Below, one piece after another: positions 36,022 to 45,315 of a stretch of DNA of 64,000 nucleotides; position 1 is the first letter of the stretch, and every line of letters begins with the position of its first letter. Source of the DNA: CAXXOK01 sp035353615 (lineage in GTDB: Bacteria > Bacillota > Clostridia > Christensenellales > Aristaeellaceae); the NCBI GenBank assembly GCA_035353615.1, contig DAOPZY010000017.1:1-64000 (forward strand). Reading direction: 5' to 3'. The translations under genes and the position numbers were made by a program. A model generated the notes under the pieces. That model had not been told where the DNA came from, did no database searches, and worked only from the letters and a program-made list of their open reading frames with translations.

Positions 36022-39000
36022 CTATTCAAGCTTGATGCCGTAAATGTAGCTGGTGGAACCGGTGGTGCCAATCACGAGCACATCGCGGTATACGGCGGGC
36101 GACGCCACCACGTTGCCTTCCAGTTGCAGGGAGCCGACCTCCGTGCCGCTGGAAGCGTCGATCAGGTGCAGCTTGCCGTTGCTTTCCGCCTGTACCAGCC
36201 ACGCTTTGCCGGCGGCGTTGTACACAGCCACGGGGCTTGAAACCGTCGGGCTGCCCAACGCCAGCGACCAGGCCACCGCGCCGGTTGCCTTGTCCAGCGC
36301 ATACACCGTGGCGCTTTTGGTGCCGGCCGTGACAGTAAAGAACACCAGATTGCTTACGTCGTGCTGCCCCACCACAGGGCTTGCGACACAGCCGACCTCC
36401 GCCTCGGTGGTGTAGGTGAGGTCCGGCACGGTATAGGCCCAGGCTTGCTTGCCGGTGAGCGCGTCCAGTCTGCGGATGGTGCAAACGCCTGTGCGGCCTT
36501 GATTCAGGATGGTATTGCCCGTGTAGAGGGCGACGGTGGTATCGTTCTCCATATCCAGCGCGACCGTCGCGTCCACATTGTCGCCGGTATCCACAGCCCA
36601 CATCGGGGTCAGGGTGTTCACATCCACGCACTGCACTATGCCGGACTGATCGCCAAAGTAGGCGTAGGAGCCGTACATGGCCACGGAACCGTCGATGTTG
36701 GTGTTCTTGGCCTTCTCTTTGGCGGCCAGCCACGAATATTTCTGCACTACCGGCGTAATTTTGAGCGTGCCGGCGATGTGGTCGAAATTGTCGCCCGGTT
36801 CCACCGTGTACAGCAGTCCGTTTTCACCGCCGACCACCATGGCCCCGGTATTTTTGTCAAACACAGGCGAGCCGTTAAAACCGCTGTAATTGCTCTGCAT
36901 CAGCTTTTCCTTGCCCTTGAGCAAGGTCAGCTCCTTGTTGGTGAGCAGGTTAAGCAGGTGCAGGCCGTTATCGATGGTTTTTTTGGCAAGCACGCCGATA
37001 TGCTGGCCAACCGCCAGCATGGGCGATGCGTTGGTGTCAAGCGACATGGCGCCGTTGGAGGGCCAGTCGTTTGCGATGGGGTCGCGGGTCTGCTCGCCGG
37101 TTACCAGATCAATAAAGTAAATCTTGCCGTTTTGCGCGCCGACGATGGCTTCCTTGAGGGCCTGCTTGTTTTTCGCCTCATCTTTAATGTCCAGCATCGC
37201 GCGCAGCTGCGTGGGCCACTTGACGATGATCGGCTGCCCCGGCCAGCCCACGCCGGTCAGCGTGGCGCTCTTGGCCTTGATGTTGCCCTCCACGGGCACC
37301 TTCCACATCTCGGTCAGCGTCTGGGCGGAAATTTCCACCGTGCCGAAGGCGGCGTTCTGCCGCAGCGGATCGCCCCGGAAGGTGAGCACGCCGCTCTGAT
37401 CCCACACGGCATACTTGAACGGCTCGTTGATGACAATCTTTTTCGCGCGCTCATAGCTATCCTTAAGCTTGGTATCTTCGTAAATTTTGCTGGTGAGTTT
37501 GATGGCGGAAGGCGCGGCCGCCTCGTCCGCCGTAACGGTCAGCAGGGGCAGCGGCGTGGGTTCGGGCGTCGCTTCCGGCGCTGTGGTGCTTTGCGCGGCT
37601 TCGGTCGCGCTGGGTTCGTTGGTTAGCACATCCTTGGCTGCTTCGGCGCCCGCGTCGGCTGTGAGGGCCGCGTCGGCAGCGCCGTCCGCGCCCTGCGCCG
37701 ATTGATCGTCCGCCACAGCCGCGCCATCCGCGCCTGCGGTCTGGTCGCCTTCCGGCACATCGCCGCCAATCACGTCGGCTCCGTCGCCGCCCACGGTATC
37801 CGCGGCTTCATCACCCAGAGAGCTGACGTCGGCGGCGGGCGCGACCGTTTCATCGGCGGCGGTCAGCGTCACGTCCACGCTGTAATCGGATTGGGTAAAG
37901 CTGATTTCCTCATCGGTTTCATAGGCGGCGTAAAAACTGCCGGTATACGCGTCGGTCACCTGCGCGGAAAGCGTCCACGTGCGGGTTTCGCCGTTTTCCA
38001 TCACCTGATCGCCCGCGTCGCTGAGGTAGGCCTCCGCAACGGAATCGCCGTAATCGTTCACAATTTGCACAGCCGTCACATCCAGGCTGGTAACCACCGT
38101 AAAGCCCACTGTCGCGGGCACCGTGCCCTCGGTGGTGTCGGTTTCAAAATCCTGCACGGGCGGTTCGGCAACCACCGGCGGCGCAATGCTTACAGGCTGC
38201 TCCAGCGTGACGCCCTCGGCCCAGGTGCCGTCCTTTTTCTGGTTTTGCGCGGTAAATACGCCGCTATACGCGTTTTCACTGGTGTAGCGGAGGGTCCAGA
38301 TGTTGTAATTACTGTTCTTGGTCACTTCGCCGCCCAACATGTCGGAATCGGTCAGGGTTTTGGAGAGAATCTCCGTTCCGTCCTGATTCAAAATCCGGAT
38401 ATCCGTTACCGAGGAGGAAGCCTGCACGTTAAACACAAGCTCCACCGGCGCGGTTGCGGAAGTCGGGCTGACGGTAAAGCTCTTGATCCCTTCCTCGGAA
38501 GGCGAAATCAGCCCTTTGACGCTGGTCATGACCCCGCTCAGGGAGGTCTTGATTTTGCCCATGGCGGTGCCAAGCCCGCTGTTCATGCCGGACCAGTCCG
38601 GCAGCATCACGCCGGCCAGCAGGCCGCCGATGACCAGCAGCACCACCAGAAGCGGAATCAGAATCTTGCCGCGGCGCGGCGGTTCCTCCTCCTCCACTTC
38701 CTCCTCAAAATCGTAGCGCGGGCGGTTCACCGAAGCGCGCGGCTGCCCTTCGGGGTAGTTGCGGCGCGGGTCAAACCGGGGAGCTTCGTCCTCCTCCTCA
38801 TCGCGCGTCCGGCGGCGAGGATCGGCCGGCTCCTCCTGCATGCGGGGTTGCGGCCTTGCGGAGGGCATGCCCTGCGACGCGATGGGGCGGCCGTTTTCGT
38901 CCAGCCGCACGGGCGGACGCTGGCCCTGCGGCGCTTGCGGGCGCTGACCCTGCGGCGCGATGGGGCGGCCGTTTTCATCCAGCCGCACGGGCGGACGCTG

Positions 39001-40317
39001 GCCTTGCGGCGCTTGCGGGCGTTGACCCTGCGGCGGGGCGATAGGGCGGCCGTTTTCATCCAGCCGCACGGGCGGGCGCTGGCCGGGCAGGCTTTGGGGG
39101 CGGGCGACAGCCCGGGGATCGGGCGAGTAGCCGCCTTCCTGCCGGTCGGCGGTTATGGCGGGCCGCATATTGGCCGGGGTGTATTCGTCATCGTCATGCA
39201 AGCCGTCTGCCTGATCGCGGCGCGTGGCCATACCGCTTTGCGGCATCGCGGTGCGCGCGCCGGAATAGCGCTCGCCGGGTACGGCGGGCCGCCGCATGGG
39301 GCGCTGGCTCTCCGCCGGGTTGGGTTCGGCTTCGGCGGTATCGTCGGTTTCGCTGTCCCCAGCCTGAAATGGATCAAAATCCGGGCGGGGGCGCAGATCG
39401 GCCTGCCGGGCAGCCAGCCCCTCACGCAGGGCGGGCGGCTGCGCGCCGACGGGCATCGCGGGCCGTTGCCGGCCTTCCAGCCCTTCCGGCCGGGCGGCGG
39501 GCAGTTCCGGCACGGCGGCGGGCTGAGCCTCGCCAAACGTTGCCGGCGCGCTCAGCGGATTTTCCTCATACCGGGCGGCGCGCGCTACGCGGCGGTGGCG
39601 CGTTGCGCCCGCTTCCGGCGCGGCTTCCGCTGCGGGCGCGGGTTGGCCGGCGGCGGGCCTTTGCGGGGCCGCGGCGCATTCATAAGGCGCAAACGGGTTG
39701 TTCGCGCTGCTGTCAACGGTTTTATGCTTGCTGACTGTCTGGCTGGCGTTGATGGGCCGCGCGATGCGGGTAGGCGCGTCCGCGCCCATGGCGGCAAAGT
39801 TCGCGTCCACCGGTTGCGTGGGCATCGCAAACCCGCCTCCGTACGGCAGCGACGGCGGGTTAACGTCCACGGACACCACGCCGGAGGGCGCGTCGTTCAC
39901 ACCCGCGTTAAAAGCGGGAGGGTTACACCCAAAGCTCGCCGGGCGGGCAGAAAAATCTGGACGGGGTTGCGCCCCCTGAGGCCTGGCACGGTATGCCTCG
40001 GGCACATCGGGGTTGTCGGCGGCGGGGCGGGTTGGCGCGCCGTAGGGCCGGGGTTGATAGGCCGCGGGTTTCGCTGCGCGCGGGTCAGGCGTGGCCGCAG
40101 GCTCCTCGGCAGGTGCGTCAAAACGCGTTGGCGCGGGCCTGCGCCAGGCGGAATAGTCGGAATTGGCCCCGGCCGGGGTTGAAAAAACCGTGTGATCCCG
40201 CGCCTCGTCCGCATTCGCAGGGTCGTCATAGGTCGCGAACGGATCCTGTTGCCATGGGTTGTTGCCCTGAGGCTGATCCGCGGAGGGTTCGTGATCTTTT
40301 TTGAAGTAATCGCTCAA
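36022..40317 (-). CDS. Large single-pass membrane protein with repeat-rich cytoplasmic region and PQQ-like beta-propeller
   Basis: Protein of 1431 residues. Residues 1-545 are Pro/Arg/Ala/Gln-rich, probably disordered and cytoplasmic, with three ~26-residue repeats (GQRPPVRLDENGRPIA...) near 412-480. A single membrane helix (KILIPLLVVLLVIGGLLAG) lies near 550-570. The outside part has two Ig-like segments, an Ala/Asp/Thr-rich linker near 800-930, then about 450 residues with repeated GSPVF, GENGLLYTVE, GKAWLVQAE and GKLHLIDA-type blades of a PQQ/BamB-like propeller. The TTG start at 40317 is chosen because AAGGAG lies upstream; the frame extends further without a site. The promoter is at 40442-40470. 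Role unknown; a surface sensor or scaffold is possible. Confidence 0.75.
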   Translation of the reverse strand: MSDYFKKDHEPSADQPQGNNPWQQDPFATYDDPANADEARDHTVFSTPAGANSDYSAWRRPAPTRFDAPAEEPAATPDPRAAKPAAYQPRPYGAPTRPAADNPDVPEAYRARPQGAQPRPDFSARPASFGCNPPAFNAGVNDAPSGVVSVDVNPPSLPYGGGFAMPTQPVDANFAAMGADAPTRIARPINASQTVSKHKTVDSSANNPFAPYECAAAPQRPAAGQPAPAAEAAPEAGATRHRRVARAARYEENPLSAPATFGEAQPAAVPELPAARPEGLEGRQRPAMPVGAQPPALREGLAARQADLRPRPDFDPFQAGDSETDDTAEAEPNPAESQRPMRRPAVPGERYSGARTAMPQSGMATRRDQADGLHDDDEYTPANMRPAITADRQEGGYSPDPRAVARPQSLPGQRPPVRLDENGRPIAPPQGQRPQAPQGQRPPVRLDENGRPIAPQGQRPQAPQGQRPPVRLDENGRPIASQGMPSARPQPRMQEEPADPRRRTRDEEEDEAPRFDPRRNYPEGQPRASVNRPRYDFEEEVEEEEPPRRGKILIPLLVVLLVIGGLLAGVMLPDWSGMNSGLGTAMGKIKTSLSGVMTSVKGLISPSEEGIKSFTVSPTSATAPVELVFNVQASSSVTDIRILNQDGTEILSKTLTDSDMLGGEVTKNSNYNIWTLRYTSENAYSGVFTAQNQKKDGTWAEGVTLEQPVSIAPPVVAEPPVQDFETDTTEGTVPATVGFTVVTSLDVTAVQIVNDYGDSVAEAYLSDAGDQVMENGETRTWTLSAQVTDAYTGSFYAAYETDEEISFTQSDYSVDVTLTAADETVAPAADVSSLGDEAADTVGGDGADVIGGDVPEGDQTAGADGAAVADDQSAQGADGAADAALTADAGAEAAKDVLTNEPSATEAAQSTTAPEATPEPTPLPLLTVTADEAAAPSAIKLTSKIYEDTKLKDSYERAKKIVINEPFKYAVWDQSGVLTFRGDPLRQNAAFGTVEISAQTLTEMWKVPVEGNIKAKSATLTGVGWPGQPIIVKWPTQLRAMLDIKDEAKNKQALKEAIVGAQNGKIYFIDLVTGEQTRDPIANDWPSNGAMSLDTNASPMLAVGQHIGVLAKKTIDNGLHLLNLLTNKELTLLKGKEKLMQSNYSGFNGSPVFDKNTGAMVVGGENGLLYTVEPGDNFDHIAGTLKITPVVQKYSWLAAKEKAKNTNIDGSVAMYGSYAYFGDQSGIVQCVDVNTLTPMWAVDTGDNVDATVALDMENDTTVALYTGNTILNQGRTGVCTIRRLDALTGKQAWAYTVPDLTYTTEAEVGCVASPVVGQHDVSNLVFFTVTAGTKSATVYALDKATGAVAWSLALGSPTVSSPVAVYNAAGKAWLVQAESNGKLHLIDASSGTEVGSLQLEGNVVASPAVYRDVLVIGTTGSTSYIYGIKLE
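38880..39082 (-). repeat. Three ~78-bp coding repeats in the propeller gene
   Basis: In-frame direct repeats of about 78-81 bp, nearly identical over ~55 bp, encode the three RPPVRLDENGRPIA units. They are ideal substrates for copy-number change. Confidence 0.8.
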
Positions 40318-40441
40318 AATCCTGCACTCCTTATCCTCGGTTCCAAAATATGCGCCCGCGGCGGTTTTCGGGCCAAGCCGTTGGTGAAATGTGCGGTTAG
40401 GTTCAGGATGGAACACCGATGCCGATCATACGCCAATTTTT

Positions 40442-40470
40442 ATTATAACAAGAATCCCGGTGCTTCACAA
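40442..40470 (-). promoter_or_regulatory. Promoter of the propeller-plsX-acpP transcript
   Basis: Minus strand TTGTGA and TATAAT with a 17-bp spacer, about 125 bp upstream of the TTG start. Confidence 0.65.
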
Positions 40471-40516
40471 CCCCCCAAATCAAACGGGAGAGCCGAGTAA
40501 AACCGCGTCAAACCCC

Positions 40517-40572
40517 GCCCGCGCGGGGGCCGGGGAAAGCGCGGGCGGCAATTCCCGACCGTTGTCGGGAAT
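40517..40572. repeat. Two adjacent inverted repeats downstream of the lipase gene
   Basis: CCGCCCGCGC / GCGCGGGCGG (about 40517-40548) and ATTCCCGAC / GTCGGGAAT (40551-40572, 4-nt loop). They may end the minus-strand lipase transcript, but a clean T-tract is missing. Confidence 0.5.
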
Positions 40573-40692
40573 GTAACAACCTGCGTTATGCCCCTAAGCG
40601 GGCTTTGAAAGGGCTGCGCGGCCATCCGCCTCGCGCGCGCCGGAAGCATCAATCGACAAGTCGCATACCAGCCGTGCAAACTGCTGCCTGCA

Positions 40693-42441
40693 TCAGCCCC
40701 GCATGCGCCAGAAACGCCTGCGCGGGCGCTGACTGTCCGGTTGGGCCGGCTGAATCTGCGCCAGCCGTATCATGCGCCTTCTACACGGGACGCAATAGGC
40801 TTGCGCGGCCGCCGTGCGGCGCGCGTGCAGCGCGCTGCGGCTGCGGTCACGCGGAGAATGCCCCGCCGGCTCGCGCAGCCACAGAGTTTTGCGGCGCGAA
40901 GCGCGGACAGCGGCGGCCTGCTCCGGGATAAACACCGCAAACCCCTCGGCCTGGCGGCGGCCGGGCGGCAAGCTCTGCCGATCCTCCCACACAGAGGCGC
41001 GCAACCGGGCGCTGCCCAGACGCACAATGTAGCCGTACGCGCCGGGAGCGAAGTGCTCGCGGCATAGCATATGCGGCGGATAAAACCGATCGCGCATCGC
41101 CCCAAGCAGCGCGCGCAGGGAATACTCGCGCACGGTCGGGGCCATCCCCGCTTTCAGCACGGCGAGGGCGGCTTCGTCCATGCGGCGGCCTGTAACGGAG
41201 CGGTAGGCGACCCTCGCGTAACGGGCAAGCCGCTTCAGGGAAGCCATCGCCTTATCGCCGGCAAAGGTAAACGCTTTTTCCAGCGGCGCGACGGACCAGC
41301 GCTTTTCCAAAAGAGCGTTCAGGCTTTCTTCGGTTTTCTCCTCCGCAACGGTTTCGCAAAGCGCGGCGATGGTTTCAAGCATTGTCGGCGTATCCGCAAT
41401 GTGCCCAAGCAGCAGTTCCGCGCGGCTTCGCGCCTCCGTAGCCTCTGGGTCGCCGCTCCAGCCGTAGGCAATGTTGCGCAGGCCTTCGTCCGCCTCGTAA
41501 CGCAGGCAAATGCCCAAATGCTTTAAAGCGCCGACGCGGGGCACCAGATCGTCGGTGTTGATAATATGGTACAGGGGATAGGCGGCGGGCGAACGCCCCG
41601 TCGGCCCGGCGGATACCGTTGGCGACGCAAAGCCGTAACCCACCACGTGCCGGGGCAAAACGCCCCAGTTTTCCAACAGGCGGTGGCAAAACACCTGCAT
41701 CACCGCGCCGCCCTGGCTGTGCCCCGCCATCCAAAGGCTGAAGCGGCTGTCGGGGTCCCGCATTTCCGCCAGTATGTTGCGCAGCGAAAGCGATGGCATG
41801 TGCAGCGCCGCCGCCGTGGCCGGAAACAGGATGCGGTCGGCGCTTTGCTCAAAATATTCTGTCAGTTGCTGAAAGCCTTTATGGAAGCCATCCTCCGAGG
41901 TGAAGCGGAAATTGCTGAACCAATCGTAAAACCGGCTCCCCGTGCCCATGAACCCGATGGCGACCACATAACGGCCGCCTTCCGCCGGGTGCAGCATGGT
42001 AACGGCCTTGATGGTATCGCTGCGTTCCCGCTGGCGAAGGGCGCTCCGGATTTGCGCCACGGGGTTGTTTTCCTTGAGCGCCATGCGAGCCAGCGTGATT
42101 TTCCAGGTGTTCATGAGCATCCGAATCCGCTCGCTGCCGGCGCTTTCGCTTTCGCCCACGGTTACGCCGCTTTGCAGGTGGTTATCCACCTGTATGGAAA
42201 TATCCGACCACCCCGCGTGCATCCAGGGTTCCAGATCCAGCGTATAGGCCATATAGGCCAGCTCCAGCGACATTTCCAGCGCGGTGTGGTCCAAAGGCGG
42301 GCGCAGGTGCCCAAACGGCCCGCAAGCCATGGGCAGCTTCAAACGGCGCACATCGGAAAGCGACACGCCCGTCAGGCGGCCGCCCACGGGTTGGGGCGAA
42401 GCGGCGGCAGGTTGCGGGGCAGTCCACGGCATGGCGTTCAT
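40693..42441 (-). CDS. Lipase-like alpha/beta hydrolase (class 3 type)
   Basis: Protein of 582 residues. The nucleophile elbow AGHSQGG places Ser at 242, and upstream VVAIGFMGTGSRFYDW resembles the class 3 lipase (fungal-lipase-like) lid and oxyanion region; NTDDLVPRVG near residue 295 could supply the catalytic Asp, and a His would follow. There is no signal peptide, so the substrate is probably intracellular. The C-terminal ~150 residues are strongly Arg/Ala-rich and lack a fold I recognise. ATG start with AAAGGAAG upstream. It stands alone between the propeller and galM genes. True substrate unknown. Confidence 0.7.
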   Translation of the reverse strand: MNAMPWTAPQPAAASPQPVGGRLTGVSLSDVRRLKLPMACGPFGHLRPPLDHTALEMSLELAYMAYTLDLEPWMHAGWSDISIQVDNHLQSGVTVGESESAGSERIRMLMNTWKITLARMALKENNPVAQIRSALRQRERSDTIKAVTMLHPAEGGRYVVAIGFMGTGSRFYDWFSNFRFTSEDGFHKGFQQLTEYFEQSADRILFPATAAALHMPSLSLRNILAEMRDPDSRFSLWMAGHSQGGAVMQVFCHRLLENWGVLPRHVVGYGFASPTVSAGPTGRSPAAYPLYHIINTDDLVPRVGALKHLGICLRYEADEGLRNIAYGWSGDPEATEARSRAELLLGHIADTPTMLETIAALCETVAEEKTEESLNALLEKRWSVAPLEKAFTFAGDKAMASLKRLARYARVAYRSVTGRRMDEAALAVLKAGMAPTVREYSLRALLGAMRDRFYPPHMLCREHFAPGAYGYIVRLGSARLRASVWEDRQSLPPGRRQAEGFAVFIPEQAAAVRASRRKTLWLREPAGHSPRDRSRSALHARRTAAAQAYCVPCRRRMIRLAQIQPAQPDSQRPRRRFWRMRG

Positions 42442-42591
42442 GCAATCTTCCTTTACACAGTTGTTTCATTTGTTGCGCACAGGGCGTGCGCCGGAAAGGG
42501 CGGGTAAACCACGGGCATAGTATAGCACAACTCCTGCGGCGAGTACAGGCGCGCCCCGCGCGTAAAACGGGGCGTGCTCTGCGGCGGAAGC

Positions 42592-42620
42592 TTGACCCGC
42601 GCCCGGCGTTGCGCTATACT
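42592..42620 (+). promoter_or_regulatory. Promoter of galM
   Basis: TTGACC and TATACT with a 17-bp spacer, about 120 bp upstream of the GTG start. Confidence 0.75.
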
Positions 42621-42739
42621 GAACGCACGAAAAAGACGTCCGTACCTTCGCGAATGACACTCCCGGCATTCGGGGCCTCGCGGCGATCTCCGGGCGCGTT
42701 CGCCATGTTCGTACGATCAATCGAGGAGGCCGATTTTCT

Positions 42740-43795
42740 GTGAGCATTACCACCAAACCCTACGGCAACGAGCATCACGGCAAACCCGTTACGGAGTATA
42801 CCCTGACCAACGCGTCCGGCGCTTCCGTGTCCATACTGGATTTTGGCGGCGTGATTACGCGCATCAACGTGCCGGACCGCGAAGGCGCGCTTGGCGACGT
42901 AAACCTTGGCTATGACGACGCGATGGCCTACACCGCCGACAGCGGCAGCATGGGCGCGCTGATCGGCCGCGTGGGCAACCGGATCTCCGGCGCGGAGTTT
43001 GATCTGGACGGCCAGCACTATACGCTGGGCACAAACGATGGCCCAAACAACCTGCACGGCGGCCCCGAAGGGTTCAACCTGCGCATGTGGCAAGCGGAAC
43101 CTCTGCCGGCCGACGGAACGGACGCCCTGCGGCTGACGCTCGTAAGCCCGGACGGCGATCAGGGCTTCCCCGGAGAACTGCGCGTAACGGTCACCTACAG
43201 CTTTGACAACCATAACGCACTGGGCATCGATTACCGGGCTACCACCACCAAAACCACGCTGGTGAACCTGACCAACCACGCCTATTTCAATTTGGACGGG
43301 CATGAAACCCCGACCGTGCAGGATCAGGTGTTGCAGGTTTTCGCAGGCAGGATTACCGCGGTGCGCAAAGGGCTGATCCCCACCGGGGAAATGGTGCCCC
43401 AGACGGACGTTGTGTACGGGTTTGAAACCCCCAAGCGCCTTGGCGATGTGCTGAACAATACCGCGACCGACCCCTTCATGAAGGCGGCAAAGGGCGTGGA
43501 TTTCAACTACTGCGCCGGGTATGACCGCATCCCCAAGTGCATTGCCATCCTCTATTCCCCGAAAACCGGGCGTGAAATGAAAGTGATCACCGATCTGCCG
43601 GGCGTTCAGGTGTATACCGGGCAGGGCCTGCACCAGACGGGCAAGGACGGCGTGCGTTACCAGCCCTACAGCGGCATTTGCCTGGAAACCCAACGCTACC
43701 CCGACGCGATCCATCAGCCGTATTTCCCCAGCATCGTGCTGCGCCCCGAAGAAGTATACGTTACCAAAACCGAGTACGTGTTCGGCGTGCGGTAA
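42740..43795 (+). CDS. galM: Aldose 1-epimerase (galactose mutarotase)
   Basis: Enzyme of 351 residues that interconverts alpha and beta anomers of glucose, galactose and related sugars. Motifs are GRVGNRI near 73-79, NNLHGG near 96-101 (catalytic His), TNHAYFNL near 175-182 (second His) and the catalytic Glu in CLETQRYPDA near 313-322. The start is GTG at 42740 with GGAGG upstream. No gal genes are adjacent, but sugar uptake and glycosidase genes are within 10 kb. Confidence 0.95.
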   Translation: MSITTKPYGNEHHGKPVTEYTLTNASGASVSILDFGGVITRINVPDREGALGDVNLGYDDAMAYTADSGSMGALIGRVGNRISGAEFDLDGQHYTLGTNDGPNNLHGGPEGFNLRMWQAEPLPADGTDALRLTLVSPDGDQGFPGELRVTVTYSFDNHNALGIDYRATTTKTTLVNLTNHAYFNLDGHETPTVQDQVLQVFAGRITAVRKGLIPTGEMVPQTDVVYGFETPKRLGDVLNNTATDPFMKAAKGVDFNYCAGYDRIPKCIAILYSPKTGREMKVITDLPGVQVYTGQGLHQTGKDGVRYQPYSGICLETQRYPDAIHQPYFPSIVLRPEEVYVTKTEYVFGVR

Positions 43796-43990
43796 CAGCC
43801 GCGCCTGCGGGGCGCAACCGGGCGGAGCGCACCGCGCGGGTGCGTCCGCCCGCATCCGGCGCGGGGCCGGCGACCCTGACGGCTATTCCAATCCGCCGCG
43901 CTTCCATAAACAGGCCCGGCCTTGCGCGTTCAAACCCCGCCACACGAAGGGCCGCGGCCCCGCCGCGATCTGAAAAAGGAGAGTTCGCCC

Positions 43991-45034
43991 ATGCCTGAAT
44001 CCTCTCAGCATCCTTTATCCGCGGGCGATTTGCTTGGCGCAGACGGTCGCCTGTGCGAGGCCGGATACGCCACGGCCCTGATCCGGCGGTACGATCGCGC
44101 GGCCATCCGCGCGGGTCGTATGCGCATCAAGGAATGGGACTATTACTGCATTGCGGATGAAACCATCGCGCTTGCGCTCACCATTGCGGATAACGGCTAC
44201 ATGGGGCTGGACAGCGCCTCCCTGATTGACCTGCCCATGGGCTGGCAGCAAACCCGGAGCTATATGCGCCTGTTTCCTATGGGCAAAACCGGCCTGCCGG
44301 CTTCCAGCCGCACCGGCGATGTCGCCGTCAAACGCCCCGGCTATTCCATCCGCTTTGAAAACAAGGAGGGCGCGCGCAGGCTCACGGCCCACATCGATAA
44401 CTTTTGCGACGGCAAACCGTTGGATGCCGATATCACCCTCTCCGCCCCGCCCGAGGACAGTCTGGTGATCGCCACGCCGTTTGCGGGCAAACCCCGGCAT
44501 TTTTACTACAACCAGAAAATCAACTGCCTGTGCGCGCAGGGCTATGTCACGCTGGGCGGTGACAGCCACGCCTTTGAGCCGGACCGGACCGGCGCTGTGC
44601 TGGACTGGGGCCGCGGGGTTTGGACCTACCGCAACACCTGGTACTGGAGCAGCGCGAGCGGCCGCTTAGGCGGCATCCCATTTGGTTTTAACCTTGGCTA
44701 CGGCTTTGGCGACACCTCCGCCGCCACGGAAAACATGCTGTTTTACGCAGGCAAGGCGCATAAGTTGGAACACGTGACCTTCCATATCCCCAAAACGCCC
44801 ACCGGCAAGGAGGATTGGCTGTCCCCCTGGACGTTTGAGGACCGTCAGGGTCGGCTGCGGCTGACCTTCACCCCCATGCTCGATCGGGCGGCGCTGACCA
44901 ATCTGTGGGTGCTCAAGAGCGATCAGCATCAGGTGTTCGGCGCGTTTGACGGCTCCGTTACGCTGGACGACGGCACTGTTCTGGAAATTTCCCACCTGAT
45001 CGGCTTTGCTGAAAAAGTGAGCAACCGCTGGTAA
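43991..45034 (+). CDS. DUF2804 family protein
   Basis: Protein of 347 residues with the DUF2804 pattern: YYCIADETIALALTIADNGY near 51-70, FYYNQKINCL near 171-180, and NTWYWSSASG with FNLGYGFGD near 217-240. Members are distant relatives of lipocalin-like/beta-sandwich proteins with unproven function. The ATG at 43991 has AAAGGAG upstream and skips 23 residues of unlikely N-terminus. It may share the galM transcript (195-bp gap). Confidence 0.88.
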   Translation: MPESSQHPLSAGDLLGADGRLCEAGYATALIRRYDRAAIRAGRMRIKEWDYYCIADETIALALTIADNGYMGLDSASLIDLPMGWQQTRSYMRLFPMGKTGLPASSRTGDVAVKRPGYSIRFENKEGARRLTAHIDNFCDGKPLDADITLSAPPEDSLVIATPFAGKPRHFYYNQKINCLCAQGYVTLGGDSHAFEPDRTGAVLDWGRGVWTYRNTWYWSSASGRLGGIPFGFNLGYGFGDTSAATENMLFYAGKAHKLEHVTFHIPKTPTGKEDWLSPWTFEDRQGRLRLTFTPMLDRAALTNLWVLKSDQHQVFGAFDGSVTLDDGTVLEISHLIGFAEKVSNRW

Positions 45035-45040
45035 TGGCGC

Positions 45041-45088
45041 AACGCAAACGGCTCGCGCGGGCAAAGGCTCCGGCGCGGGCCGTTTGCG
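45041..45088 (+). terminator. Hairpin after the DUF2804 gene
   Basis: Arms CGCAAACGGC and GCCGTTTGCG with inner CGCGC/GCGCG pairing; followed by a weak TATCCGAAAAAA. Likely a transcript-end hairpin. Confidence 0.55.
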
Positions 45089-45315
45089 TATCCGAAAAAA
45101 CCGGCGCGGCCCCGATTGCGGCGCAGGAAAACGCGGCGCACACCCGCGTAAGACCGGCCCTATACCTAAGAAACGTTCCCTCGCGTTCAGAGAAGGCGCG
45201 ACGCGCGCACGCGCCGCATCGGCATGCCGGAGGGTAATCGGACACATGAGCGCAAGTAATAACAGGATTTTTGAGCAGCTTCCGGCTACAATGGTTGCAA
45301 GGAGGTGAGGCAAGC

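Noticed and set aside
37702..40182. 826-codon plus-strand frame rich in Arg/Gly/His
   Set aside because: Antisense to the propeller protein; composition results from the repeat-rich coding strand.
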